From Trichoplax sp. H2 (taxonomy: Eukaryota; Placozoa; Uniplacotomia; Trichoplacea), in the NCBI GenBank assembly GCA_003344405.1, contig NOWV01000412.1, positions 1-23,112 of the forward strand: a stretch of DNA of 23,112 nucleotides, written 5' to 3'. Position 1 is the first letter of the stretch, and every line of letters starts with the position of its first letter. Both the position numbers and the translations under genes were made by a program. Shown here piece after piece: positions 10,942-23,112 of this stretch. Below the pieces are notes generated by a model. That model searched no databases, had not been told where the DNA came from, and worked only from the letters and a program-made list of their open reading frames with translations.

Positions 10942-13900
10942 TATTTACATACAACACATCGGTACTAGCTGTTTCGAAGGTATCCTTTCCAGCTCATGTT
11001 ACATGCATTAATCCTTCATCTTAACAGCATAGTTATCGTACATCGCTAATTTAATAAATGGAATCGTATCAGTAAACATCAAGGGATATTGATACACAGC
11101 TCAACGGAGCAGTTTATTAAACCAGAATTCCACACATTCTGGCAAAATAGTATTCTTTCCGTGGCATGTGGCATCAATAATTACCACTTTGATACGAATT
11201 TTACAACAATATTCATGCTAGATAGAAATAAGGTTATTGACGTCAAATCCTACGCAATAATATTCATCATGATAAAAATAAAATTCATTATAATTACGTA
11301 ATATCAAATTCTAATTTATAGTGATATTCGACTATTACTTATTATTATTACACAGCTTCCAATAAGGCGGCTATTTTTGTTTGGCAAAATAAATTAAACT
11401 GTATATGATACAGTTGTTTGGCTATTTGCTTAATAATACCGATCAAATGATGTTATATCTAACTTTACCACCCATCATTAATTATTTATTACTTGCTATA
11501 ACAAAATAAACCGTAATCACTATGGTCACATCAAATTGATCACGAAATAAGAACGAGCAATAGGTATTATTAAGTTTGCAGGTAATTAAAACGCTCTTCT
11601 ATCACCCATCCACTATGGGTACTTTTGATCTCATTCGTGTCAATCAATACGAAATGACTTAAATAGAGCAAGGTTAAATATTGCCTCAAAATTAAAATTC
11701 CTAATTTAACAGCTAAGCAGAAGGCTAGCCTGTAGGACAGTCAATTCCAAATGACACATCATAATGATTATTTACACTTACAGTCGAAAATTGAGTTAGC
11801 AATAACATGGTTAACCTTAAAGTGCATTTTCGGTACTACCGATATAAAATGAAATTTCACCCTTAAAACTTGAATTTATTATTACAAAAACATGCTCCAT
11901 TCTGTAAAAGTATCAAATAGAGTAGAAGGATAAGATATATTCTCTTCACATCAGCATAAAAACAATATTAAGATGTTAAAAAAAGAAATCTTGCACATTG
12001 GCTTCTGTCAGACGGCAAGTAGAATAACTGATCAAATTTATAAGGCTGTGACTACAAAATAACTCAAAAAGATGACAAATAAAGACAATAACAGTAAAGT
12101 GATTATTAAATATAAGAATTTTAAGTACCTAATTCTGTTATGATATTTGATAAACACCATAATAACGTGCAATCAAATAGGATATAACGGTATCATAATT
12201 AAGAACCCACCTAAAGGATAGAAATTTATATATGTCTATCAATAGTATAATAAGTACTATCAGTATACAGTTTAACGAAAACAGAGATTAGAGCACAATT
12301 AAAATTATAACGGAATAAGGAAATAGACATTAAAAATAAAAAATTTATTTATTTACCTTCCGTAATGATTATGATTAATGATCACAATACCTGAAAGAAA
12401 ATGAGGAAAAACATAATGAAGATTCCATATCCCCATTTTTATTTTACACTTTTTGCGATAATGTAGTGATATTGTTATGGCAACTATTCGAGTTTGAATT
12501 ATTTGTTTCAACGATCAGGTAGGAATTACCATGACATTTATAAAAGCCCACGATAGCAAACGTTGTAAAATTTTTTGCATTTATTGATCGAAAAAAATAG
12601 TACTGAAAATTATTTATTGGTTTATTAACTTACTTCAGCAAAGACGGACAGTTTAAGCTACGTAGATAAAAATTTATAATACTGATTTGCAGATAATAAT
12701 TTTTTTGTTTAAATAGCTAATAAATAAATATGAGTATGAAAAGAAATTAGTTCAGTATTAGAATGAGTTATGATTGACGTCAGAATAGCCAATAACAATA
12801 ATAGATGCCATATATGCTTGTTTAAGCTGTTTATCGATAGCTATTTTTATTGCATTTCACTATAACGATAATTTTAATCTCGCTTGAGAAATCTTTATAG
12901 TAGGGCTTTCAGTAAACTCTTATACGAAAGTAATATTCTTCCACTCTACATAATATACGAAATTAAATAGCTAGGCTAACATAAGAATCCATTAATATCT
13001 TTATCTAGTTGCAACTATTTTTGCTAATATTTTGGCTATCAATTATTACAGCTGTAATATTCCTCTTACTGAGCTTAGTATTAGTAAATATCCAAACCAT
13101 TATAACTAAATAAAATACTTACCCATTCAGCTAGTACCGTAGTAATTGGTAACGTAATCATGACAAGCATAAATTTTCTGCAACTATTCAGCAAGAACTA
13201 CCAATATACTAATATCTAGTGAATTTCTAACACAATCTCACAGTACATTTCCATTAATGGTAAATAGTAATTAACAGTAACGTTATCATAACAATAATAG
13301 AAGCTTTTCTCATTATTTGACTTGTCAAGACAACTTTATTGCCGGTGCAGTTGCATCTAAATTATAGGCGTCATTCATTCAGAAGTAAGACGTATTTAAG
13401 TTATGTATGCATGCATGCGAGTGCTTTGCAGTGCAATATGATATGCTCTGTAGGCCATTATTGAGTCTTAGAAATGATTAAAGAGGTATTTTCTGTCATT
13501 ATTTATTCAATTGCAACACCGTACTAAATAAACATAATTTAAAAATCTGACAGATATACAAGAGAATCAATCATCAGCGTAAATTTGAAAGTATACATAG
13601 TCAAGGTATAAACTATGTGAACTCATTATGATAACATACGTTAAATATTTCAAAGCCAGTAATTTTAGTACAGGATAAGGCTAGCAACAGCCTAAACTCA
13701 GCAAATTATTATCCTTCCATATGATATTGAACAAAAGGAAAAAAAAGGAAAATTTAATACCAACGACATTGATTAAGTTCAATTATCAAGACGACATGAG
13801 TAAACTGTAAACAGACAAGATATCGCCATTAATATTAATACCCGCGTGTATTAAAATCTTGATCTTAGTATAAGAAAACCATTATCATTGTTATCTAATT

Positions 13901-14936
13901 TGAGGAAGAAAAAATGGCATAGCCGCAGTAAAAATATGTTAGAATACCGACGTATGTATCAACATTTAATGGAATCCGGCGGGTTGTCATTTCTTATCAA
14001 CGCGTACTTTAATACAGTTTGATATTAGAATTAGCGATTATAGCAGATTTTAACAAGTAAAATGAGCCATTTTGGCGGCTAAGAATAATTAAAGATAAAA
14101 ATTGAATGAAAATAAATCTTGAGATCATCTAGTGACTGAAATCTTCTTAAATATTCGTCAAGTTTTACAGTTTGAGCTTAAATTACTGCTATAATTTTAC
14201 AACCAAAGTGACAGAATTAGCATAAATTATAAAGCTCGCATCAGATTAGAAAATGAGAGAGCAAAATTGAAAATCGTTGTCAGTTTGATGAGATCAATCA
14301 ATCAATGCAATAGTTCGAGAAAAAATGAACCAGAAAACATTCTATCAAAACAGAAATATAGTAAGTTACATTATTTCATTAAAGTAATTGGAAGGTAAAT
14401 TCAATGATGAACCTTACAATCTCATTCTACTAAATCAAATAAAAATTGTTCAGAAGCACATAAGTCAGCATTATGGCTTAACCCGATGATCAGGACTATT
14501 TCCTATAGCATCAGATCAACTAGTTTATGCCATAGGTGATCGAATCATCTTACTTAGGTCAAAAGGTAAGCAAAATGTAAGTTAATAACCGGTAATAACC
14601 TTATTTTCTATTGAACTATGTTTAATCATCTTCTTATATAGTATCCATTATAAAATGAAATAAATAGTCTATCATCACATAAAATGAACGATGATTTAGC
14701 AAACAGACAAAATGAAATAGCAACACCTTTAATATAATTTTGTAATCCATGGAAAAAAGGAAAGTCAGTTAATGAGATAAAGTCATCCAAATTGCCTGCA
14801 AAATGCTGACACAGAAGAGAAACAACCTTCATTGCCTTGTTTCTTATGCAGCTATCGACGGAAAGAGTTGAGAATAAAAAATCGATCGATAGCAAGAGGA
14901 AATGGAGGCAAACCAGCTGCAGTAAATTCACTGGTT
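10942..14936. other. 4 kb AT-rich spacer, no supportable gene
   Basis: Frames here are short and broken on both strands. The longest plus-strand frame near the left end (11089-11301, 70 codons) is Ile, Lys and Asn rich and looks like chance. A 101-codon minus-strand frame (14931-14626) starts five bases after the GPCR stop in another frame and probably lies in the GPCR 3' untranslated region. No tRNA, rRNA or clear transposon ends were seen. Small unlinked exons could be missed by eye. Confidence 0.5.
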
Positions 14937-16103
14937 TTATTTTCGTTGGCTTGTCTGGCTAACCGATTTACTGTTGGTCAAGTCTTTCATATCTGTCTCC
15001 GCAATAACGATAGCTGTTGTCGTTGTTGTTCTTTCTCGTTGTGAACTATTCTGTACACTCATTTCTCGTACCAAATTTAAATCATGCATTTTACCCCAAA
15101 AGATAGGTCGCATGGGTGTCTTACCTAAGAAATCAAGCAATGCTAATTTCAAGGTAACATTATAATAGGACATTATGAGTGGATTTAAAGCTACATAGAA
15201 TAAAGCTATCATGCGTAATATAAAGACGTGGAGTGATGGATCAATTTGAGAAATTGTCATGCCCCAATATTGCTGACTAGCTATAATTGATTGATGTAGT
15301 AATGCGATAATATAGGGCAAGACAAATACGACATAAATACATAAAAGGTATAAGTTATTACGATAATCCCGATAATATCGTTTGAATCGTGTCAACGATA
15401 ATGATTTACTACGATAGTAACGCAAACCGCGTCCACATTTAAAGACTAAACCAACTTTGACGGAAGTGACAAGTAATATCATTAAGGGTAGAAAGTAGAG
15501 AAATAGAGTGACCAACGCCAAATAAATTATGAAATATACAATTTGAAGAGGGGGTAGACTACATCGTTGGACGTCAATAGAACCAGAAATAGCAATAGGT
15601 AAAATTGAAATAAAAACAGCAATCAACCATATCACTAATAAAATAATTAAGTAGTGCTTATAACGGCTTGAATACAAGCGATATTTCAATGGTGATACAA
15701 CAGCAGAATATTTCTCAAAGCTAATAGCAAATAGATGTAAATTGAGACACATGATAAAGGCAATTTCAAATAGGCTGAAGATGGAGCAAATCCAAGTTAC
15801 TGGAAAATAATAGCGTAGAATTTGTTGTGGTAGAATGTATAATATTGAATAAATGATACTGGATATAAACATACTGCATAATATTAATGATGTGGGCATC
15901 CACATACGTTTGCTAATAGCAATAATTAGTAACATGGTAGTATTGGTTAAGAAGATAAAACAGCTTAAACAGCCCCATAAAATAACCTCTGCTAAGTTAA
16001 AGTTTGGCCCTGCAGCCATAGTTGCTGGCTGAGTTGTATCATTATAATCCAAGCTATAAAGGTCCATACTGGTTACCTCAATGGCTTCTGTCTCCATTTC
16101 CAT
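14937..16103 (-). CDS. Diverged rhodopsin-family G-protein-coupled receptor, single exon
   Basis: A 388-residue plasma-membrane receptor with seven hydrophobic helices at about 39-63, 70-92, 104-129, 150-171, 186-214, 250-271 and 288-312. Class A hallmarks still visible are Cys106 at the top of helix 3 and Cys181 in the second extracellular loop (expected disulphide), EKY (130-132) in the DRY position, FLYFLP in helix 5, FVLPY (260-264) in helix 6 and NPLIMSY (307-313) in helix 7. N21-D-T is an extracellular glycosylation sequon. The third inner loop is strongly basic (RYYRSK, RFKRYYRDYR), and the tail is Ser/Thr-rich with a run of five threonines. ATG 16103 is the first ATG after an in-frame TAA at 16157-16155. 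There is no retinal-type lysine in helix 7, so it is not an opsin by that test. The ligand cannot be inferred, and no subfamily was recognised. Confidence 0.93.
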   Translation of the reverse strand: MEMETEAIEVTSMDLYSLDYNDTTQPATMAAGPNFNLAEVILWGCLSCFIFLTNTTMLLIIAISKRMWMPTSLILCSMFISSIIYSILYILPQQILRYYFPVTWICSIFSLFEIAFIMCLNLHLFAISFEKYSAVVSPLKYRLYSSRYKHYLIILLVIWLIAVFISILPIAISGSIDVQRCSLPPLQIVYFIIYLALVTLFLYFLPLMILLVTSVKVGLVFKCGRGLRYYRSKSLSLTRFKRYYRDYRNNLYLLCIYVVFVLPYIIALLHQSIIASQQYWGMTISQIDPSLHVFILRMIALFYVALNPLIMSYYNVTLKLALLDFLGKTPMRPIFWGKMHDLNLVREMSVQNSSQRERTTTTTAIVIAETDMKDLTNSKSVSQTSQRK

Positions 16104-19100
16104 TTCTTCAATACTTGTACTAGAATTTAGTGGCGAATATATCAGATTAGCACTTTATAATCATTTAAAGAAAAGCTCTTAAATCTCCTTAATTTTACAA
16201 TATGCTCGACTTTAAGGATTGCTTTTGTAGATAAACCCTTTAATGCTGCCTGATAAAGGTTGAAATCGTTTCGTATTGCTAAACGCTGAACTTTAGTACT
16301 GGATCGATGGAGACTACTACTTTAATGATAATGAAACATAGCTTATCGTTATTCCATATAAAGTTGATAGTTTTTGCTCGAAGTTAAAGATTGGGCTCAA
16401 TCTTTTTAGTAGAATAAGTTGAGTGATGAATATGAGAATAAAACTGTCCAGGCAAGATTTTATTTTAAAATTTCCCCTTTCATTAATAGTAGACAGGAAG
16501 AAACACAGCCGATATAACTTCTTTTAACTTATTCAGCGCTATTTAACCAAGCGGTGGGAAAAATTTCCTTGAAAATGAATACTAAATAAACAAAGTTGAA
16601 GTAGAAGTAACTTGAAAGGAAAGATTAAGAAGGAAAAGACCTTGGAATGGAATAAGAATTGAATTAAAGAAGATTGAATAATTATCAGCAAGAATAAAGT
16701 ACGCCAGATGTTAAATACGAATAGAAGGGGCAGCAATGAAGAAAAATTACTCGCTCAACTTGGCTGTTAAGGATAGCAATAAGGTTTTAATTTATAACCT
16801 TGATTTGTATTCGATATGACGAAATTTAGTTGCAAATGTCGACTATAATTAATAATCTTCAATGACAAAGGCTGAAGTTGTTAACTAATATGAGAAATGG
16901 TTTAAAGATTTTATTAGATAATTTCAACTTGCACACTTTGATTCATTAATTCAAAAGGTAAAGCGAGGCAATATTCTACTAGAACAGGAAAAATTTTTTG
17001 TACTTAAAGCCTTAAAAAATGGAGATAATCTTGCTTTGCGTTAGGAACAGTCTGGATAATTACCGTACTGCTGGATAACACCCGAAAATGCCAACACTAA
17101 TTGGATGTGAGTTAATTAGAATAATCTTAAATAAATATGCTGGCAGATAACTAGAAAAATGTTCTAGTTAGTAATTTTGCAATTCAAATGAAAATTTACA
17201 ACTCAAATGAAATAAAACTATGAAGTATCTCATGTACGAGCTTTCATTTTAGTGTCCTTTAATTTAGCATAGGCCGAGTATATTAAGAAAGTGAAATCCA
17301 CTATACCATCAATTTTAGTCAGAGATTCCAGCCATACCTTCCAATTACCAAATAAATTCCAAGAATGATAGATTTAGTTGTGTTTGAGCAGTAGGTTTTT
17401 CTATTCTCGAGAATAGAATGAATGAAGATGAACAGCTAGGCTTGATAAAAATACCGCAATGTAGAATGTCGGCAAATATAAGTTCTTTTTGATTTCATCC
17501 AGTTCTCTTCAAAGTAGACCTAGGATAACAAATAATGAAAGTCTTCCTTTAATGATACCGTTAACCTAAAATAATTAGCTGAAGCCAAGAAGAAAAATGT
17601 TTCAACTTTGCCAATTTACTGAAAAAAATTCCTATTACAGGGAAGAAAAAGAAAGAAAGAAATGAATGGAAGCTGATAGGTTCTATTAAATTAGACAATT
17701 CTCAATATGGCCTATAAGATGCTTATTATAGGACAAGCCATCATTTGAATTAAATTTAGGGGCTTTTTGTCCTTTTACTCCGGTAGTTATTATTTCAGTT
17801 TCAAGACACACAATGCAAAATAATAAATAATTCATAGCGTAGGTTTTATTTCTATCATCAGGCTACGGTCGTCATTTTAATTAAATATGATTAAAGATAT
17901 TAATTAAAGGAGCCAATGTAGGATAATAGACGACTAGCGATAGAAGATGAATTTGACCGGGAATAAGAAAAAACATCAATCTATCACCCTACACAATTAA
18001 CATTTTTAGTCCTATCCAGTATAAATAGAGATAATCTAGCGCGACTATATATTTTTTCTTTCATGCATTATTGTATGGAATTTTATTCATTTTGCTCGAT
18101 TAAAACAGGCTGAATGCTAAAATCTTTAGTGAAACATCAAGATTAGATGAAAATGAAAGAACAGTAAAGTACATGACAGTTGTACTACTACATGGTATTT
18201 CAACAGGAAGATCACAATCTTGCATTATTAGATAATATTAATTTAAGAGTTAGATAAAAGCTTTAAAATGAAAGTGGATAGTAAAAATACCTTCAAACCA
18301 TAGGGTAAAAAATAATTTGGATACTGGTCTTACTGGGATAAATTATTGATTCTGCTAAGGTTCAACCTCTTTGATAACTCAGCAAAAAGCAATATAGGTT
18401 TGTTGCTGATGATATTACTGTATCCAATAACTAAGATCGTAGGGGGAAAACTGATTGCAGCTGTCGAATAAATTAGTCACTACTCGAGCATTCACTGTCT
18501 TAGATCATGGACTAATTTTTGCTTTCATGCTATCTTTATGGCTTAGAAGAGGCAAGACTAGCATGTTATTGGTGACATTGTAATATCCAATGGCAAATAA
18601 TAAAGCTCAATAAATTGATACTAGCAATGCAATGGATTACAAATTATATCAGTATTAGTTTTAACTAGATAATTTATTGACTCTACTATCATGAAATCAT
18701 TGTTATTTTAGTAATGCCATACTAACTTGTTTTTGATACTATTGCAATATTAAGCAACTAAGAGTAAATGTTGATAAATTGATAGGCAACTGTTTCAACT
18801 TGAATTCATTATCATTTACACAATCTTGCGCCACAATGTTAATCTTTAAAGACGATGATTCATCCTTGATGATTGTGACTAAATCTCAGTAAATGAATAG
18901 CCGATAACTAAAAATTGCCATGTGCATCATATAGAGAAAATAATTTCTTATCACTGATCTATTAGCAGCATCTGGTAGAAAAATCAAACACATTCGGCGT
19001 TGGTTCTACGTATGAATGATGAATATTGTCAACTTTCATGAATTAAAGATGACTGTTAATAATAGCAAAATAATACTAAAATTTCATCTATTGAAATAAT

Positions 19101-19133
19101 ATCAGTTTTCTTATATGTTTTGGAGATATTTAC
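16104..19133. other. AT-rich region upstream of the GPCR, no gene seen
   Basis: The part nearest 16104 presumably includes the GPCR promoter. About 16540-16740 is purine-rich on the plus strand, which yields a meaningless hydrophobic minus-strand frame. Stops are frequent in all frames. I found no convincing exon, RNA gene or transposon. Confidence 0.5.
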
Positions 19134-19186
19134 CTATTTCCATCAATAGCAACAGCAAGAATAATATAATTACATGATGGAAATAG
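19134..19186. repeat. Perfect 12-base inverted repeat, potential hairpin
   Basis: ctatttccatca at 19134-19145 is exactly complementary to tgatggaaatag at 19175-19186, with a 29-base loop. There is no T-run or gene next to it, so no function is assigned. A chance origin is possible. Confidence 0.6.
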
Positions 19187-21035
19187 TTAATGAACACCTT
19201 GAGTTGGCAATAAAATAATTATTGTATTATTATGACTTAATACATCAGTTGAATATTGAAACATCGACGTCATTCTATTAATTTTACACGGATATTATTA
19301 TTTCACTGAATAGTAAGATAGGAAATTCTATAGATATTATCAAGCTAATATTAGCTTTTTATTTTATCAAGTACAAGAATAACAAGATATTATTGTTACA
19401 AGGAATATTGCAATACAATAGAAACTATTCAATTATAACAGATAAGTAGTGATGAATTCATTGATATGAAGATTAATATTGACATGAAAACGTTAGAATA
19501 GATAACAAAAAGAATAATTTATTGAATTGATTAATAATAGGAACTCATGTGTTTCTATTCCTTTCATCATCTTACTCTTCTATTAATTTTCTAAGCTATT
19601 TCAATCTTTAATTTGATTAAATTCGACAGTAACAATGATACAATAAGAATATTACCAAAAAAATAGATGAATTATCCTTGATAATTTTCATTTTTCTCCA
19701 AAAATAACCGTTATATAAATAGCTTGCGATAATTAGATGATGAAAACACCTTAAATTTAATCATTATTGATGACTTTTTATTCTATATCTAGTAAATAAG
19801 AATGAAAGTGATGGAAAATAAAAATACTAAATTGTATCAAGGCTATCCGCATACATCTTAATAACACAGTACTAGATCGAGTACATCGATTGAAGGATTA
19901 TTCCACCTATTCAAACTCTTTACCGCGTAGAATATAACTGCAAAGATTACTGCTTTTGCAATCTTTCAATACTTAATTGTAGATTTTCAGATTGAAGAAG
20001 AAGCCTGATCGTAGTAACGTATTATAGGCTTGTTTATTCAAGATAATTCTAGTATCATCATAATTTTTAGTTTCATAAAATACTGTATCGTCCAATTCCA
20101 TCAACTCAGAGTATATTTCTGCGGTATATATGTTCACATATATATCATAAATCATAATGATGAAATCAATAACGATTCTTTATAAATAATTTTAAGTTCC
20201 TGCCGAAAGGACTTATCCTGATGATGAAAAACTAGCTTGAGATACTTTAGATGATTATTTTATAATCTAATATCCAGATCTATATTTTAGAATGCTCAGG
20301 ATGTCAATGACAGAACAACGACATAAGCCAAAAAATGATTTTATAATCAGCATTACTATGATGACATGTAGATTTACATAGCGAAGTTATATTCTATAAA
20401 ATTATGATGGCATAATAATACAAAATCAAAATTGATTTACTATAGCTATTCCAATTAAACCATAACACCCTATTGATAAAAAAGTGAAGAGGAAACAGTA
20501 ACTAATACAAATTTTGAAGAGAATTATAATATTAATTTTCCAAAATGACAAAAGGTGCGATTTCTTGCTAGTAATAAAAGTGTCTATTCGGCTTTTCATT
20601 GCATTAAATGGTAATTTAAATTATCAATTGAGGTTGAAGCAGAGCTTATCCATCAGTTCAAGACTTTCATTAACTTAATATGCCGTAATGTTTAATGAAA
20701 GTAAATATAACTATAATATATCAAATGATTAGATATCTTTTAATATATGTTAATGGGTTCTGCCGTTATTAGAAAAAACTGCAATATTTCGATATTATCT
20801 GTTAATGTAGCTAGGATAATTGAATTTTTTCGTCTTGTAATTATTGAAAGTATAAATTTAGAATTAATAGAATAGCTGTGAGATGCTGCTTTCTATGTAT
20901 ATTCGGTATCAGCATTCCACTAACTACCATAAAAGAGTAGAATTTGTAGCTATTTGTAAGATCCCTGCAGCATTGCTTAGAACTTTAAGAATTTCGAGAT
21001 AACTTTAGGTATCATATTAGTGCTTACTTTAATAG
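19187..21035. other. AT-rich spacer, no supportable gene
   Basis: Very AT-rich with many short broken frames. One 60-codon minus-strand frame (20155-19973) contains a fairly protein-like stretch (SELMELDDTVFYETKNYDD), but it has no identifiable partner exon or homologue and is left unannotated. Confidence 0.5.
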
Positions 21036-21400
21036 GCTGTCCTCTAATCTTAACTCATTATCCTCTTATTTGTATATATATCAGGTAAGGGCTACAGTAT
21101 TCATCATTAGACAGATTCATTATTATACAGATTCATCAGTACAGTGTTATTGAAAGGTATTTTATTAAGACTTTAAAGTAAAACTTGTACAACGGTTCAT
21201 GATTCGATCTAATCATACAAACGCTATCGTCTAATCTTAACTTTTCATCCTCATACTTGTAAGAGTATATCATAGGTAAGTGTTTAACTATTCATCATTA
21301 TTCAGATTCGTTAATACACTTTTCTTAATAGATGCTTTATTAAAATTTTTGAAAAGTAATTTATCTAACTATTCATGATTCGATCTAAATGATACGGACC
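21036..21400. repeat. Diverged two-copy tandem repeat, unit about 180-187 bases
   Basis: Copy 1 (21036-21222) and copy 2 (21223-21400) share ordered landmarks. Both start gct.tc.tctaatcttaac, continue with atc.ggtaag and attcatcatta, and end with ttcatgattcgatctaa. Substitutions and small indels are spread throughout, so the duplication is old. No coding frame or terminal motif was found. Confidence 0.8.
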
Positions 21401-23112
21401 ACACAATCTGGAAAAATAATCATGCTCAATGTTAGCTCTATTGCAAGTGAAACTGTGCCTGGCTCTATTCACTAAAATTTATAAGATTCATCAGAATATC
21501 TCTCAATGGGGGTGAGTTTCTTTGAAAAGCCATCTATTATTCGTTATTGTTATTCGCTATCGATGATTACCATTTGAAATTGTATACATACTTTTATGAA
21601 AGTTATGAAAGAAATAGACACATAGCATTAAACTATTCAAACTTTTGTCCCTCTAAACTAAGAGAAAAGACTGCTGCTACTAACTCTGTTAATGGAATAG
21701 TTAAAACTAACCTAATTGACCTCCGAATAAATTTTTCAATAGAATTAGATTTGAATAGCGCACGTTAATCAGCTACAACGCTATTGTAATGGTTATATCA
21801 TAAACCTTAGTGCATGCAGTAGATAAATTAGGCTGGTTGCAGGGTTACGGCAACCCATTTATTCTTTTAGGAAGACTATCTTTAATTTATGATCACTATC
21901 CATTTATTTCACAGTATACTCAAAAGAACTAGCTAGAGGCAACAATTCAATATCGTATAAAATTGGATAGTCCTAGAAATAAGGTTAAAATTTCAGCCTA
22001 TAATAACCGACGACAATTCAGTAAATATTCATTTTGAATATTTTTGAACGAGCTAATCAGTGGTATATTTTAGGTTTATGCGCAGGTCATATTCTAGAGA
22101 TAAAAGCAAAATGATTTCCTTTTTTCCCTAGGGTCATATGAAGTTTAATTCTGAATAAAGAGCTGCAATATGGCTACAATTAATGTAATGAATAAATGCA
22201 TATCTATAATTCGCCTTTAGACTTATTGACCTAAGAATCAGCTACTGATTTATAAAATTCCTTCGTCTATATATTTATATATTAATATCACTTTATCATG
22301 TAATATTAGCACGATTGTTATTTAAATAAATTATTTAATAAGTTGAAGGTTAGTATTATCGGATGATGTCATTACTTTTATGCAGAAGCTTTCTGCAGAA
22401 AAGAAATTACGTATTACAATATTCGTTTGTAAATTCATAAGTAATTGAGCATATTCTGCACCGGGAATGAAATCCAAGCATCCTATTCGTATTATAATGA
22501 TCCATTTAACACTTACGCATTTATTATAGGTTTAACGATAGAAATTTTGGAGACTATTTCCATTTAGACTTAGCAGAAAGTATAATTAATCACTATTACG
22601 TAAGTTATGGTGAGGGACGAAGTTAGCCAGTAAAAGGATAAGTATTAATTATTTGTAATAATCTGCAATTCAGGTCAAAATGATAGTTTATTCCTCCCCT
22701 ACAGCATAATCATTTCGCCCTAAAAGCACATTATGGCGACCACGATAAAGTTTTATGACTTACGTACTTTAATTGATAATTAATTATTCGGTGCTACTTA
22801 AACTTTATGTTGGCCTTTCAGATTAGACTTTGAACTATTGATATCTTGTAGTGGATCTATAAGTATAAGATAGATAGGCAGATCCATGACCTTCACCAGA
22901 TTTTAGTGCATATTTCTATCGTTTAAATTATTTATAGCTTGATAGACTCAGAGGGAGCTTTTAATTGTTACCCTTCAGCCTTTTTGACGATAATGATGAA
23001 TGATAAAGTCCACTAATGACGTTATCGGTGCTATATAATTTCATTAAAGAGGTTAAAATACCGGATATAGGTTCATATTTTTTTCAACTCTCCTAAAATT
23101 TATTATTATAGC
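21401..23112. other. AT-rich right end, no supportable gene
   Basis: A 73-codon plus-strand frame (21547-21768) is somewhat less AT-rich than its surroundings but shows no motif or flanking splice pattern that I can defend. Nothing else gene-like was seen up to the window edge. Confidence 0.45.

Noticed and set aside
11238-12782. Two perfect TGACGTCA (CRE-type) octamers at 11238-11245 and 12775-12782
   Set aside because: Both lie far from any gene start, and one or two chance hits are not surprising in 23 kb; no promoter context.
14626-14931. 101-codon minus-strand frame with a hydrophobic start, just after the GPCR stop
   Set aside because: It is in a different frame from the GPCR, in the expected 3' untranslated region, with no recognisable domain. 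It could be a real small secreted protein only if transcripts showed translation.
19973-20155. 60-codon minus-strand frame
   Set aside because: Isolated, short and in very AT-rich DNA; no neighbouring exon could be joined to it.
21547-21768. 73-codon plus-strand frame at the right end
   Set aside because: Slightly protein-like composition but no domain, homologue or supporting splice structure that I could identify.

Overview
This is animal (eukaryotic) DNA. Genes are split by GT-AG introns, mostly 80-400 bases, spacers are AT-rich, and there are no operons or ribosome binding sites. Two genes are clear orthologues of animal proteins, MMAA and XRCC1, and a third is a single-exon, strongly diverged rhodopsin-type GPCR. 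Short introns, low GC and a lone intronless GPCR suggest an early-branching animal such as a placozoan. That placement is an inference, not something the sequence proves.

Layout. Bases 1-1320 hold a tandem repeat with a unit of about 347 bases. With two flanking exon-like segments it forms the possible 3' end of an unidentified minus-strand gene. Bases 1742-4500 carry MMAA on the plus strand in 8 exons (377 residues), the mitochondrial GTPase chaperone of methylmalonyl-CoA mutase. Bases 9967-5670 carry XRCC1 on the minus strand in 14 exons (698 residues), the DNA single-strand-break repair scaffold. MMAA and XRCC1 are tail to tail with about 1.2 kb between their stop codons. Upstream of XRCC1 lie a cluster of self-complementary GTAC/CAGTA repeats (10131-10337), a 15-base tandem duplication, and an inverted-repeat element with 53-base arms (10779-10941). 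About 4 kb follow with no recognisable gene, then the GPCR (16103-14937, minus). The last 7 kb (16104-23112) are AT-rich with no supportable gene, only a two-copy tandem repeat and a small hairpin.

Both multi-exon models were built by hand from splice sites, reading phase and remembered family alignment. Every exon joins in phase, giving uninterrupted frames of 1134 and 2097 bases including the stops. The three main genes have unrelated jobs: cobalamin-enzyme maintenance, DNA repair and signalling. Nothing indicates a shared pathway.

The most interesting points are five perfectly phased 12-residue TLPL repeats in XRCC1, loss of four GPCR microswitch residues at once, and the tandemly duplicated exon-like unit at the left edge.
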